From an uncultured Prevotella sp. (lineage in GTDB: Bacteria; Bacteroidota; Bacteroidia; Bacteroidales; Bacteroidaceae), in the NCBI GenBank assembly GCA_905236875.1, contig CAJOQT010000073.1, positions 1 to 55,632 of the forward strand: a stretch of DNA of 55,632 bases, in the 5' to 3' direction. The translations under genes were made by a program, and so were the position numbers. Positions 17,087 through 25,358 of the stretch are shown here, piece after piece. The notes under the pieces were generated by a model. The model saw only the letters and a program-made list of their open reading frames with translations. It made no database searches and had not been told where the DNA came from. Within the stretch, counting starts at the first letter, position 1; each line of letters begins with the position of its first letter.

Positions 17087-18220
17087 TTAACATATTGCAT
17101 TAATAATACCAATCATTCTCTCTTCAAACTTTTCTTCTGTAAATCTATCCATCAGAATTTTCCATCCAGCTTCTCCCATCCTTTTCCTCATTACCTTGTC
17201 AACAATCATTTTCTCCAAGCAAACCGCAAGCGAATCTGCCTTACATCTTTCAGCAATTAATCCATTCATACCATTTTCTACAATGTCTGCAATTCCTCCC
17301 TCGTTAGTAGTCACAATAGGCAGTTTGTGGGCCATCGCCTCAAGAAGTACCAAAGGAAAACAATCATCGTATGATGGCAGCACAAACACGTCACTCAACG
17401 TATAAGCTTTCTCTTTCTCATTTCCATACTTCTGACCTTCATAAAAAGCAATACTTGTTAATCCGCGCTTATTCACTTCTTCTGAAAACCTCATAGCACT
17501 AAATTCTTTTGTTTCACTACCAACAAAGTCACATCGGAAAGAATACCCCTTATCTGATAAAATTTTCAATGCATCAAGCAGGACTATAACCCCTTTACTT
17601 TCAACCAAGTTACTTAAGAATAGTAGTCTCGGAATCTTTCTATCCATTTCAACCGTATCATCAGTTTTTACTTCTTGATTATGAACTATAAACTCTGAAT
17701 CTTGGATTACTTTAATTCCATTTGGACATACCATCACATTTTCCTTCTTCACGACCCTTTCGATATCTGGATAAAGATGCCAGGAAAGCAGTATTACCTT
17801 TGCATCTTTATATACCATTGGAAGCAATAATCGGTATGGCCATTTGTCTATATCGTTTGCCATACCCTTGTTATGTTGGTGTATTACCAGCTTTTTGTGA
17901 AACAATTTGCAAAACAACGCAAACGGAAAATCCTTAAAGAACGAACTACCGTGACATGTAAGTGCGATGTAGCACAAGTCGTAGTGCTTTGTCATCAGCA
18001 ACCATACGGTCTTTCCTAATGCTGAGGCCATTCGCCAAATCTTTATAGGTCTGAACCTATTTATTTCCTCCATACTGCGGGAGGTGCTAAGGTTTACCCA
18101 GTCGCAGGAAAAAGCTTCATTTATCCTTGCACCCTTCATTATCTGTTGACTCACAACAGCACTCCCATGTATAGGTGGAGGCAATGGAGCTATAAAAAGT
18201 ATTTGAGGCCTATTTTTCAT
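17087..18220 (-). CDS. glycosyltransferase family 4
   Basis: A 377-aa retaining GT-B transferase. The N-terminal Rossmann domain starts PQILFIAPLPPPIHGSAVVSQ, with the glycine-containing acceptor loop. The C-terminal domain has RLLFLSNLVESKGVIVLLDAL, then VFVLPSYDDCFPLVLLEAMAHKLPIVTTNEGGIADIV (about residues 285-322), the donor-binding E-x7-E region in which the first position is Asp. NGLIAERCKADSLA follows. It acts on the cytosolic face of the inner membrane on lipid-linked oligosaccharide. 32 bp before the GT2 gene and 9 bp after the next glycosyltransferase gene. Confidence 0.93.
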   Translation of the reverse strand: MKNRPQILFIAPLPPPIHGSAVVSQQIMKGARINEAFSCDWVNLSTSRSMEEINRFRPIKIWRMASALGKTVWLLMTKHYDLCYIALTCHGSSFFKDFPFALFCKLFHKKLVIHQHNKGMANDIDKWPYRLLLPMVYKDAKVILLSWHLYPDIERVVKKENVMVCPNGIKVIQDSEFIVHNQEVKTDDTVEMDRKIPRLLFLSNLVESKGVIVLLDALKILSDKGYSFRCDFVGSETKEFSAMRFSEEVNKRGLTSIAFYEGQKYGNEKEKAYTLSDVFVLPSYDDCFPLVLLEAMAHKLPIVTTNEGGIADIVENGMNGLIAERCKADSLAVCLEKMIVDKVMRKRMGEAGWKILMDRFTEEKFEERMIGIINAIC

Positions 18221-18229
18221 TCAAATCTT

Positions 18230-19126
18230 TCAAGAATGAATTAAATACATTATTTTGCTATACGCCCTTTTCCATAAAGAATGATACGACATAGCATCCT
18301 TATATAAACTCATATTAATTGTAAGAGTGTCTGGAAATAGAAAATCTTTATTACGACTATTGTCAAAGTCGTATTTAAAACGACTCCATGATTTACAATT
18401 CGTACCTTCTCCATCAAAGCCCTCATTTGCGACTTTACTAATAATAGGAAAAAGGCTGACAGAATCACTTAGGAACTGCGAATAACAAAAACGTATTGCC
18501 CATGATTGGTTTCGACCTGCATGCCAATCTTCCAACATTTTCCAACAGTCAGACCCTCCCCACTTACAAAATTTCTTTTTGTTTAAACAGTGTTTCCACC
18601 AATCGGATAATTCCCAATCAACACGCTCCCACCTGTCTTTCCATGTACCCCATCCCCAAGAACTACTTCGTACACAAAAATAGGCATCATAAGAGTAGTT
18701 TGCTGGTCTAGTTACTTTATTTGTATATCCACATATAGAGAAAACCCTCTTATTATCTTTATACAACTCCAGACCTTGATTCATGAAACTGAGAAAGTTT
18801 TTTGTGACAACCAAGTCATCTTCAATTATAATTGCTTTTCCAAATTCATTTATCACCTCTGTAACTCCTGCGATAATGGACGGACCAAGTTTCTTATTTA
18901 CCTTTGAAAACTGATAAGTTAGAGATTTGAATCCAGTGATGTTCTTCACATAATCCCTAACGAGCTGAACTTTCTCATTTTCTCCCGCTTTCTCGGTGCG
19001 AGGCCCGTCAACAAAGACAAAGAGGTCTGATTCCTTTGCCTCGGGATTAAAAAGTAAAGAGTCGATGCTTTTTCTAAGATTATCGGGTCTATTAAAGGCG
19101 AAGACAATGATTGGTGAATATATCAT
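18230..19126 (-). CDS. glycosyltransferase (GT2/GNT-I-like)
   Basis: A 298-aa GT-A transferase of the kind often annotated glycosyltransferase family 2 or GNT-I-like in Bacteroidetes capsule loci. SPIIVFAFNRPDNLRKSIDSLL opens the fold, KKLGPSIIAGVTEVINEFGKAIIIEDDLVVTKNFLSFM carries the EDD metal site (about residues 97-99), and the FCVRSSSWGWGTWKDRW block (about 152-167) is the conserved aromatic acceptor region of this group. Very AT-rich. A 78-bp gap to the upstream gene contains a weak -7-like TACCTTTA on the minus strand, so an internal promoter is possible but unproved. Confidence 0.85.
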   Translation of the reverse strand: MIYSPIIVFAFNRPDNLRKSIDSLLFNPEAKESDLFVFVDGPRTEKAGENEKVQLVRDYVKNITGFKSLTYQFSKVNKKLGPSIIAGVTEVINEFGKAIIIEDDLVVTKNFLSFMNQGLELYKDNKRVFSICGYTNKVTRPANYSYDAYFCVRSSSWGWGTWKDRWERVDWELSDWWKHCLNKKKFCKWGGSDCWKMLEDWHAGRNQSWAIRFCYSQFLSDSVSLFPIISKVANEGFDGEGTNCKSWSRFKYDFDNSRNKDFLFPDTLTINMSLYKDAMSYHSLWKRAYSKIMYLIHS

Positions 19127-19204
19127 AAAGGTACGTACTAAAAAAAAGAGTTATTAGTTCTCCATTATATATATGACAATATCATAAGAGAGGCGGCAGA
19201 AACA

Positions 19205-20308
19205 TCATTCTTTAAAACATTGTTTTACAGCGGTAGTACATATATCACGTTGACATAATATGTCGTTCCGCAATAATTGGCTTAATGTTTTTTGTTTTTC
19301 AAAGAGTTCTTTTAATATGGTAATGTTCATTGTTTCTTGATAACACCACAAACGTTTAGAAAAAACAGTATCAAATATACAACTTAACTTGTACTCTTTG
19401 ACATCGTGACTAATGATAGCACAGGGTATAGCACCATGTATGGCACCCATTAAAGCAACGTGTAATCGATTTGTAAAGACAAAGGCGTATTGAGTGTAGG
19501 CATTAAGTTGATTATAGTCTATTAATTGTTGGCGAAAGTTTACGCTATACAAAGCCAAACTGTTGCTAAGTTTGCTGCAAAACATAAGATCCTCCTCAAC
19601 TTGACAAACTATCTCAATATCGTATTTTTTTTCTCTAAAGAAATCACAGATGATTATAAGTTTTTCTAATAATTCTCCTATATTGTCAACCTCTCTATAC
19701 GAAAAGGCTATTTTCTTTCTGTTTTCTATTTTTGGGGCAGCAATTGGCATGGGGTATAGGAAAGCCATGTCTGGAATATATTCAACATTGGTAAGAGATT
19801 GTGACAATTGTTTCGTATTTATTATGCTCCTGACACCCAACTTATTGTATATGCTAAAGTATTGATCATTTAGTTTTTGTAGCCAAGTAGATTCTTTCTT
19901 ATAATTTAGGTCAATACCAAGAGCTATAACTTTCATTCCCTTTTTACATGCAATCCAATAACCCAAAACTCCGATGAGTCGTATTATGAAAGTCTTAATA
20001 GGGAACTGAATGTAAGCGTATGGCCCAGGACTTTTTGTAAAATATGTAAACCCTTCTTTATGCATCAACAGTATCGCTCGCAACATGTTTTTGCTACGAT
20101 AGCTAATACCATATGTCTTGACAAAATCCTTGATGTTAGGATTCTTTGTTTTAAAGATGATGTCATAGAAGTCTTTGGACATATTTGTGCAGTCCACATA
20201 TACTTCTGCATATCGGGCATACTCCTCTATCTGGAGTTTATTAATGAGAACGTCACCAGTATTCCCTTGGCATGTGTAAGCAGAGAAAAAAACTTTCATC
20301 GAAGTCAC
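19205..20308 (-). CDS. polysaccharide pyruvyl transferase family protein
   Basis: A 367-aa member of the pyruvyl transferase family (PF04230), which adds a pyruvyl ketal to a sugar from phosphoenolpyruvate or works as a structural relative. The start SAYTCQGNTGDVLINKL (GNxGD motif), KSPGPYAYIQFP, KVIALGIDL, RKKIAFSYREVD and TNRLHVALMGAIHGAIPCAII with the conserved R-x-H (about residues 279-281) are seen. An inner ATG at residue 4 (MKVFFSAYTC) is the more natural start. The gene overlaps the upstream GT4 gene by 4 bp, suggesting translational coupling. It is one of two family members in the operon. Confidence 0.85.
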   Translation of the reverse strand: MTSMKVFFSAYTCQGNTGDVLINKLQIEEYARYAEVYVDCTNMSKDFYDIIFKTKNPNIKDFVKTYGISYRSKNMLRAILLMHKEGFTYFTKSPGPYAYIQFPIKTFIIRLIGVLGYWIACKKGMKVIALGIDLNYKKESTWLQKLNDQYFSIYNKLGVRSIINTKQLSQSLTNVEYIPDMAFLYPMPIAAPKIENRKKIAFSYREVDNIGELLEKLIIICDFFREKKYDIEIVCQVEEDLMFCSKLSNSLALYSVNFRQQLIDYNQLNAYTQYAFVFTNRLHVALMGAIHGAIPCAIISHDVKEYKLSCIFDTVFSKRLWCYQETMNITILKELFEKQKTLSQLLRNDILCQRDICTTAVKQCFKE

Positions 20309-21501
20309 GTTAAATTTGACAGTTGGTTAACGAAAGTTGTATAATTGTTGTCTGCATCCGAAATCTCTTTCCAGGATTGTTTAATTTCCTTCCTGTCGAA
20401 TTGGTTATTGAGTATCCGATCCATTGCATCAGCAACTTCTACAATTGTTGGAGACGATGATAATAGAATTCCATTAGTGTTAGTCATAACCTCTCTTGTT
20501 CCTCCAACATCTGTGGCAATAACTGGAAGTCCAAATGATTGTGCCTCCATGATAGAAACGGGCACTCCTTCAGATACACTTAGATTAATAAATACATCAA
20601 GAGGTGTTTCTCCAATGTATTTAAGAACATCTGTGTTTGCAACTCTCCCTTTTGCCTCAATAGTGAGGTTGGAGATATTGTGACTTTTTGTCCAATCTAA
20701 TAAGTTTTTTAATTGTACACCATCTCCAAAATGAGTCCATGTTATAATCTTTTCAGGATGTCGTTTTGAGAATTCCATGACCGATTCATATATTTCATGG
20801 ATTCTTTTTCTTGGATGTACTTGTGATACAGATAGAATATGGAATGAGTTAGCTTCTGATTGTGGTGCAATGCCACCAAAGTCCTTTACTCCTAATCGAC
20901 TTAAAACATACTTCTCGGCATGTCCATATTTTTTTGCAAAGAAATTAATAGCATCTTGTGATATTGGAAATACTTTATCTATAGATCGTATGCAATATGT
21001 TCGATTAGGCATTTCACCATTTTCATCATAAACGTCATAACGATGAGCGCGGCATACAACTTTATACTTTAAGCCCAATTCTTCTTTTAACTTAAGTAAG
21101 ACATATACAGGTGCATTAAACCAATAGCTGTAAACTATTGTATTATCATCAAACAATGAAGGATTCTGTATTATAAGTGTCTTAAAAACTTGATAGTGAA
21201 ACTCTTGTTTAAATGTGTTAATGAGACGATTTTTCCTGAAGAATTTAGATCGATGTTTCCATAATGACAAATAGAATCCTTTGGAAAACAACACCTTGAT
21301 TATATAGAGTTTCGTCTTTTTGTATAGACAAGCATATTTGTCACAAACTTTGGCCTGCTGACAACCTTTACGACATTTCCCTTTAATCAATGGTAAAAAT
21401 GTTACTTCATCAAAATACTTTTGCAAAAAGGGAAATTCCGATTCCAGAAAAGCTTCTGTATTGAAATATGGGAACCTTATAGTTATTACAGTGAGTTTCA
21501 T
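20305..21501 (-). CDS. glycosyltransferase family 4
   Basis: A 398-aa GT-B transferase. KLTVITIRFPYFNTEAFLESE opens it; a Cys-rich stretch near residues 43-60 (CRKGCQQAKVCDKYAC) looks like a metal site and is not typical for the family. The C-terminal domain has ILSVSQVHPRKRIHEIYESV, then LDVFINLSVSEGVPVSIMEAQSFGLPVIATDVGGTREVM (about 305-345) with the full E-x7-E donor motif, and TNGILLSSSP. The four-base stop/start overlap with the pyruvyl transferase gene downstream is the usual ATGA type. Substrate unknown. Confidence 0.92.
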   Translation of the reverse strand: MKLTVITIRFPYFNTEAFLESEFPFLQKYFDEVTFLPLIKGKCRKGCQQAKVCDKYACLYKKTKLYIIKVLFSKGFYLSLWKHRSKFFRKNRLINTFKQEFHYQVFKTLIIQNPSLFDDNTIVYSYWFNAPVYVLLKLKEELGLKYKVVCRAHRYDVYDENGEMPNRTYCIRSIDKVFPISQDAINFFAKKYGHAEKYVLSRLGVKDFGGIAPQSEANSFHILSVSQVHPRKRIHEIYESVMEFSKRHPEKIITWTHFGDGVQLKNLLDWTKSHNISNLTIEAKGRVANTDVLKYIGETPLDVFINLSVSEGVPVSIMEAQSFGLPVIATDVGGTREVMTNTNGILLSSSPTIVEVADAMDRILNNQFDRKEIKQSWKEISDADNNYTTFVNQLSNLT

Positions 21502-21511
21502 ATATTAAGTA

Positions 21512-22636
21512 TCAACTTCTGTTGTCTCCTTCCATAATTTCTTCTCGCAATACATCAAGCATCGATGTTCCGTATTTTAAATCTGGCTCTACATAATTAC
21601 TCTCACCCCACTCATTCCATGATTTAAGGAATATAAGATTGTGCTCATAATCTTTGTGTGTCACATAGCTTAACACATTACGAATATGAGCGCGCCATGT
21701 TTTAGGCGTAAAATTATAAAAGAGTTCTGCACCTTTTCCTGCACGGGGACTCCTGTCAAATCCCGCAGTCAGTGAAGGATATGCGTCACTGCGACGAGCC
21801 TCTTCGGTAACAAGTAGCGGATGATTCTTTCCAAAGTCTGATTTTTTGATAAATAGAGTTATTCCATATTTTCTTTTAAGCCAATAATGTAAACGATTTT
21901 TTATAGTCCAATGTTTTGCACCATTAATTGCAAGTTGATGATGAGCAAGCATAAATGCGTCAAAACCTAATTCATGCATTTTATCTGGTGTATTGGTTTC
22001 GCCCTCTATTCCTACAAAATGTATTCCACTTAATCCTTCTTTTTCTGCCAAAGACCTCCAAGTCTTAATAAATGAAGTAATTTCTAATTCGTGGTCATTG
22101 GGATTCCAAATAACGAAAATTGGCTTACCATCCGCTGTAATATATCGTTTGTCGCGGAATGCAGGAAGATTATAATAAAAATGGGCTGTATATTGTTCAA
22201 CACCATCGTAGCGCTGCTCCATAATCATAGTCTTGCCCTCTCTGTGAGATACATTTTTAGTCCATGACTTTGTTTGCCAACTGTGGTTAGCCCAGCCAAG
22301 GCAAAAAGGAAAGTCAGGCTTTCCGCTTTTCAGGACTTCCTCAAAAGGACGTTCCAACAGCATTTTACCATTGCCGAAGTAGTATTGCCAGTACATAAAA
22401 CCCTCAATGCCTGCATTTCGTGCATACTCTGCCTGCATCTCGCGCACTTCAGGCATCCGGAGATCATAAAAGCCAAAGTCACGAGGTATGCGAGGCTGAT
22501 AATGACCTCGGAACAGAGGTTTTGCTTGTGCTACATTTGTCCACTCTGTAAATCCTTTTCCCCATACTGCATCATTTTCAGGAATAGGGTGGTATTGAGG
22601 CAAGTATATTGCTATTACACGCGCTTTAGTTTTCAT
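21512..22636 (-). CDS. WbsX-like (GH99-like) polysaccharide protein
   Basis: A 374-aa protein of the WbsX family (PF14307), also called glycoside hydrolase 99-like or TIM-barrel glycosyltransferase-like. The family start VIAIYLPQYHPIPENDAVWGKGFTEWTNV is complete. It is followed by FRGHYQPRIPRDFGFYDLR, GIEGFMYWQYYFGNGKMLLERP, FCLGWANHSW, and the closing FLKSWNEWGESNYVEPDLKYG. The family is found in O-antigen and capsule loci; whether it trims, transfers or modifies the glycan is not settled. The stop lies 10 bp before the next gene and the start 2 bp after the preceding one. Confidence 0.92.
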   Translation of the reverse strand: MKTKARVIAIYLPQYHPIPENDAVWGKGFTEWTNVAQAKPLFRGHYQPRIPRDFGFYDLRMPEVREMQAEYARNAGIEGFMYWQYYFGNGKMLLERPFEEVLKSGKPDFPFCLGWANHSWQTKSWTKNVSHREGKTMIMEQRYDGVEQYTAHFYYNLPAFRDKRYITADGKPIFVIWNPNDHELEITSFIKTWRSLAEKEGLSGIHFVGIEGETNTPDKMHELGFDAFMLAHHQLAINGAKHWTIKNRLHYWLKRKYGITLFIKKSDFGKNHPLLVTEEARRSDAYPSLTAGFDRSPRAGKGAELFYNFTPKTWRAHIRNVLSYVTHKDYEHNLIFLKSWNEWGESNYVEPDLKYGTSMLDVLREEIMEGDNRS

Positions 22637-22638
22637 GG

Positions 22639-23799
22639 TTAATGTTTTTGCTTTTCGTTTTGGATTACTTTACAATAAAAACGGTCGATCTTTGCTATAT
22701 AGTGCTCTATATCTTCAATTCGAAGATTATTGATCATTGCTGTTTGTTTATTACCATCGAGTCCATTGGCATTGAATGCACCTTCGAACTTGTAGCTGTA
22801 TGCCATTCCATAGACTGGTACGCCTGTATAAATAGCAGCGAAATTAGCATGCATACGAGCCCCCATGAAGAATGTCATTCTGCTTATAAGGTATTTGATC
22901 TGTGGAGAAATCAAGTCTTTGTCTATCAAAATAACATTACTTTTATCGTGAAGCCTGTTGTACGCTTCACGGCATGCCACCATATCATCATCAGCGATAG
23001 GCTTATTATAATTATAGGAATGTGGAATGAGATATATGGTGCAACCCTTCGTGCGAAAATGATTAATAATGCACTCAATAAGTTCTGGATAAACATCGAA
23101 TTGGCCTTCCAGCCCGTTGAATTTATTGCTATAAGCCAATCCACTAACATTAAGCCCAACAGCATTTTCCTTTATCTCAATGTCCCATGGTTCTGGAATC
23201 ATATAGGATGACAAATCTGGCGTTTGAGTAAATTTTAGTCCTAACCTGTTTAATTCGGGAACGAACTTATTGTCGCGAACATATATTTCCTTTGCATAAC
23301 AAAGCAATCGGACAGCAATATCATAGTTTTTTTTCTCTTTGAAGGGGCCTATTGTTTGTGGAAGAAGCAGAAGTGGCACTCCTGCCCTACGTAGAAGCCA
23401 GGTCTGATTCATACGTCCCATAAAGGTACTCGTTCCATAAATGTCCGAGAAACCGTCTCCCCCGTAAATGGCAGCTTCTAATTCTACCTTCTTTACATAC
23501 CTGCCAAATTGAGTAAATGGAAGTATGATGCCAAACTTTTGTACTAATCGGTATTCTACGTCATGAATGGGAACAATCGTCCTTCTGTATGTTTTTTCGT
23601 TTATTTGAAGTTTTTCAAATCTCACCTGAATGTTTGAACGCTTCCAAAACTTTTTGTAGCGGTGAAAGAGAATTAACTCCTGTCCATCTGTGAAGTATCC
23701 TTTCTCCTCAAGAAAAGGAATGGAGCCATAGCCCAAAGCAGCAGTTCCACGGTTACTGGCAAACAAATCCAAACCAGATATGTCAATATATTTTTTCAT
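22639..23799 (-). CDS. polysaccharide pyruvyl transferase family protein
   Basis: A 386-aa second member of the PF04230 family, only distantly similar to the one at 19205. Seen in order: SGLDLFASNRGTAALGYGSIPFL near the start, AAIYGGDGFSDIYG (GGDGF-type glycine motif), VPLLLLPQTIGPFK, EIYVRDNKFVPELNRLG, VGLNVSGLAY, IYLIPHSYNYN and FFMGARMHANFAAIYTGVPVYGMAYSYKFEG with the R-x-H pair (about residues 321-323). This is the arrangement of real pyruvyl transferases and of colanic-acid WcaK-like proteins. It overlaps the upstream fusion gene by 4 bp. F420-beta-type and PF04230 genes are often neighbours in polysaccharide loci, which suggests one joint modification. Confidence 0.9.
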   Translation of the reverse strand: MKKYIDISGLDLFASNRGTAALGYGSIPFLEEKGYFTDGQELILFHRYKKFWKRSNIQVRFEKLQINEKTYRRTIVPIHDVEYRLVQKFGIILPFTQFGRYVKKVELEAAIYGGDGFSDIYGTSTFMGRMNQTWLLRRAGVPLLLLPQTIGPFKEKKNYDIAVRLLCYAKEIYVRDNKFVPELNRLGLKFTQTPDLSSYMIPEPWDIEIKENAVGLNVSGLAYSNKFNGLEGQFDVYPELIECIINHFRTKGCTIYLIPHSYNYNKPIADDDMVACREAYNRLHDKSNVILIDKDLISPQIKYLISRMTFFMGARMHANFAAIYTGVPVYGMAYSYKFEGAFNANGLDGNKQTAMINNLRIEDIEHYIAKIDRFYCKVIQNEKQKH

Positions 23800-25358
23800 C
23801 TTTGTTTAACTGACTCCCATTGTTGGGTCTGGAAATTGTACTGTTTAACTATTCGAGCGGGATTTCCAGCAACAATACAATATGAAGGCACATCTTTCGT
23901 AACAACAGCTCTTGCTGCAACAACACAATGCTTGCCAATATGTACACCAGATAATATCTCACAACCAAATCCGAGCCAGCAATCATCCTCAATAATAACC
24001 GGGCCTTTTGTGGTCAACTGTTGAGGACTAATTGGACGGTCAATGTCTTGATATCCATGTGAATGATCTGTAATATGGATTTGTGATGCAAATAACACAT
24101 GTTTACCTATATCTACACGAATGATTGATGACAATGTACAGTTCCTTCCAATAGATGTTCCTTCACCTATTTTGATAACAGGGTTATAACGTGTTCCTTG
24201 ATAATATGTGACAGCATTAAAGAATGTATTAGATCCAATATTAACATTTTTACCCAAAAAAACACATCGGGGATTATTCGCAACAACTCCAGTTTGAATA
24301 TTAAATCTACCATCATGACCACCTATCTTATGAGAAAAGACCAGAAAACGATATCTGTTTTTGATTTTATTCCATAATCTCATTTTAAAAAAAACATTGA
24401 AATGTGATGAATACTCTAGTACATGACGAATTTTAATTAACAACGTCATTTGCTTGATGCCTTTTGTGAAGAATGCTCTAACTGTTGGTTTTTCAACGAT
24501 TAAGTTTAATCTTTTCAGACAGGAATTCTGATGAAGCATTCTATTCCTTTTCTCAACATTTGGACGTTGAGCAGAATAATAACAGTTGAAGTCTATAGAT
24601 TCATATTCAACCAGGTTTTTTTTAGCTAAAGCACCAATAGCTGCCGAACCTTTTGATGAATTAATTATGAATAAAGTGCTGCCAATTTTATCTTTTTCAA
24701 GATATTCAATTAGCCATGGGTCTGCAAGCGAGATGTCGGATTTATAGCTTGTCTCTAATATACAGGAAAGACATCGTTTAGATTGATAAAGTCTTGAAGC
24801 ATGCAATGTTTTCCAAGGTTCTGTATAGTTATCACGGAAAACCGTTCTGCCGTCCTTCAACCATATCTGTATGCCGCTTGGCCAACCATTTCCACGATAT
24901 TGCATATTAGCAACATATTCTTTCTTAATACCAAGTAGCTCATAGTATTTCCAGGTTCCTTCTATCGTGGTTTGTCCTGAACAACAGAATGAAATGATGA
25001 AGCAGGGAATACCTTCCTTTTGGAGCATGTTTCGGATAACAGATACTTGGCATGGAGGACATGAAACAATAATTCCATTGGAAATTTGTCCAATGTTTTC
25101 GCTAATGAACCGAACAATATCAATGTCTTGGTAAACGCTACCGCAGATATTTACCTCTTCTGCTGCATGAATTAACTTGGCTTCATACATGCATTTATCC
25201 GCATTGAACTGGAAAGTGATGCTTGTACCGTATTGACCAGTAGAGAGCAAATGCTTCTGAAGCATTGTGCCAATTCCACCCGAGGATGCTTTATATCGAT
25301 GCTCGGAATTGTTAACATGCCCTATAAAATACCCCAAAGGATTCCTCTGTTCAATCAT
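23796..25358 (-). CDS. F420-hydrogenase-beta-like / hexapeptide acyltransferase fusion
   Basis: A 520-aa fusion. Residues about 10-285 match the coenzyme F420 hydrogenase/dehydrogenase beta (FrhB) type found in polysaccharide loci: KASSGGIGTMLQKHLL, SGLxQ-type ICGSVYQDIDIVRF, VSCPPCQVSVIRNML, GNGWPSG, the CLSC pair (196-199) and DISLADPW. The usual N-terminal 4Fe-4S ferredoxin segment is missing. A basic linker (about 290-345) follows. Residues about 355-505 are a left-handed beta-helix acyltransferase: hexapeptide repeats (FLGKNVNIGSNTFF, IKIGEGTSIGRNCTLS), the IHITDHSHGY catalytic-His loop (H428/H432/H434) and the closing GNPARIVKQY. The C-terminal part would put an acetyl or similar group on a sugar; the N-terminal part probably binds a flavin, with unknown reaction. 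Overlaps neighbours on both sides (8 and 4 bp). Confidence 0.88.
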   Translation of the reverse strand: MIEQRNPLGYFIGHVNNSEHRYKASSGGIGTMLQKHLLSTGQYGTSITFQFNADKCMYEAKLIHAAEEVNICGSVYQDIDIVRFISENIGQISNGIIVSCPPCQVSVIRNMLQKEGIPCFIISFCCSGQTTIEGTWKYYELLGIKKEYVANMQYRGNGWPSGIQIWLKDGRTVFRDNYTEPWKTLHASRLYQSKRCLSCILETSYKSDISLADPWLIEYLEKDKIGSTLFIINSSKGSAAIGALAKKNLVEYESIDFNCYYSAQRPNVEKRNRMLHQNSCLKRLNLIVEKPTVRAFFTKGIKQMTLLIKIRHVLEYSSHFNVFFKMRLWNKIKNRYRFLVFSHKIGGHDGRFNIQTGVVANNPRCVFLGKNVNIGSNTFFNAVTYYQGTRYNPVIKIGEGTSIGRNCTLSSIIRVDIGKHVLFASQIHITDHSHGYQDIDRPISPQQLTTKGPVIIEDDCWLGFGCEILSGVHIGKHCVVAARAVVTKDVPSYCIVAGNPARIVKQYNFQTQQWESVKQR

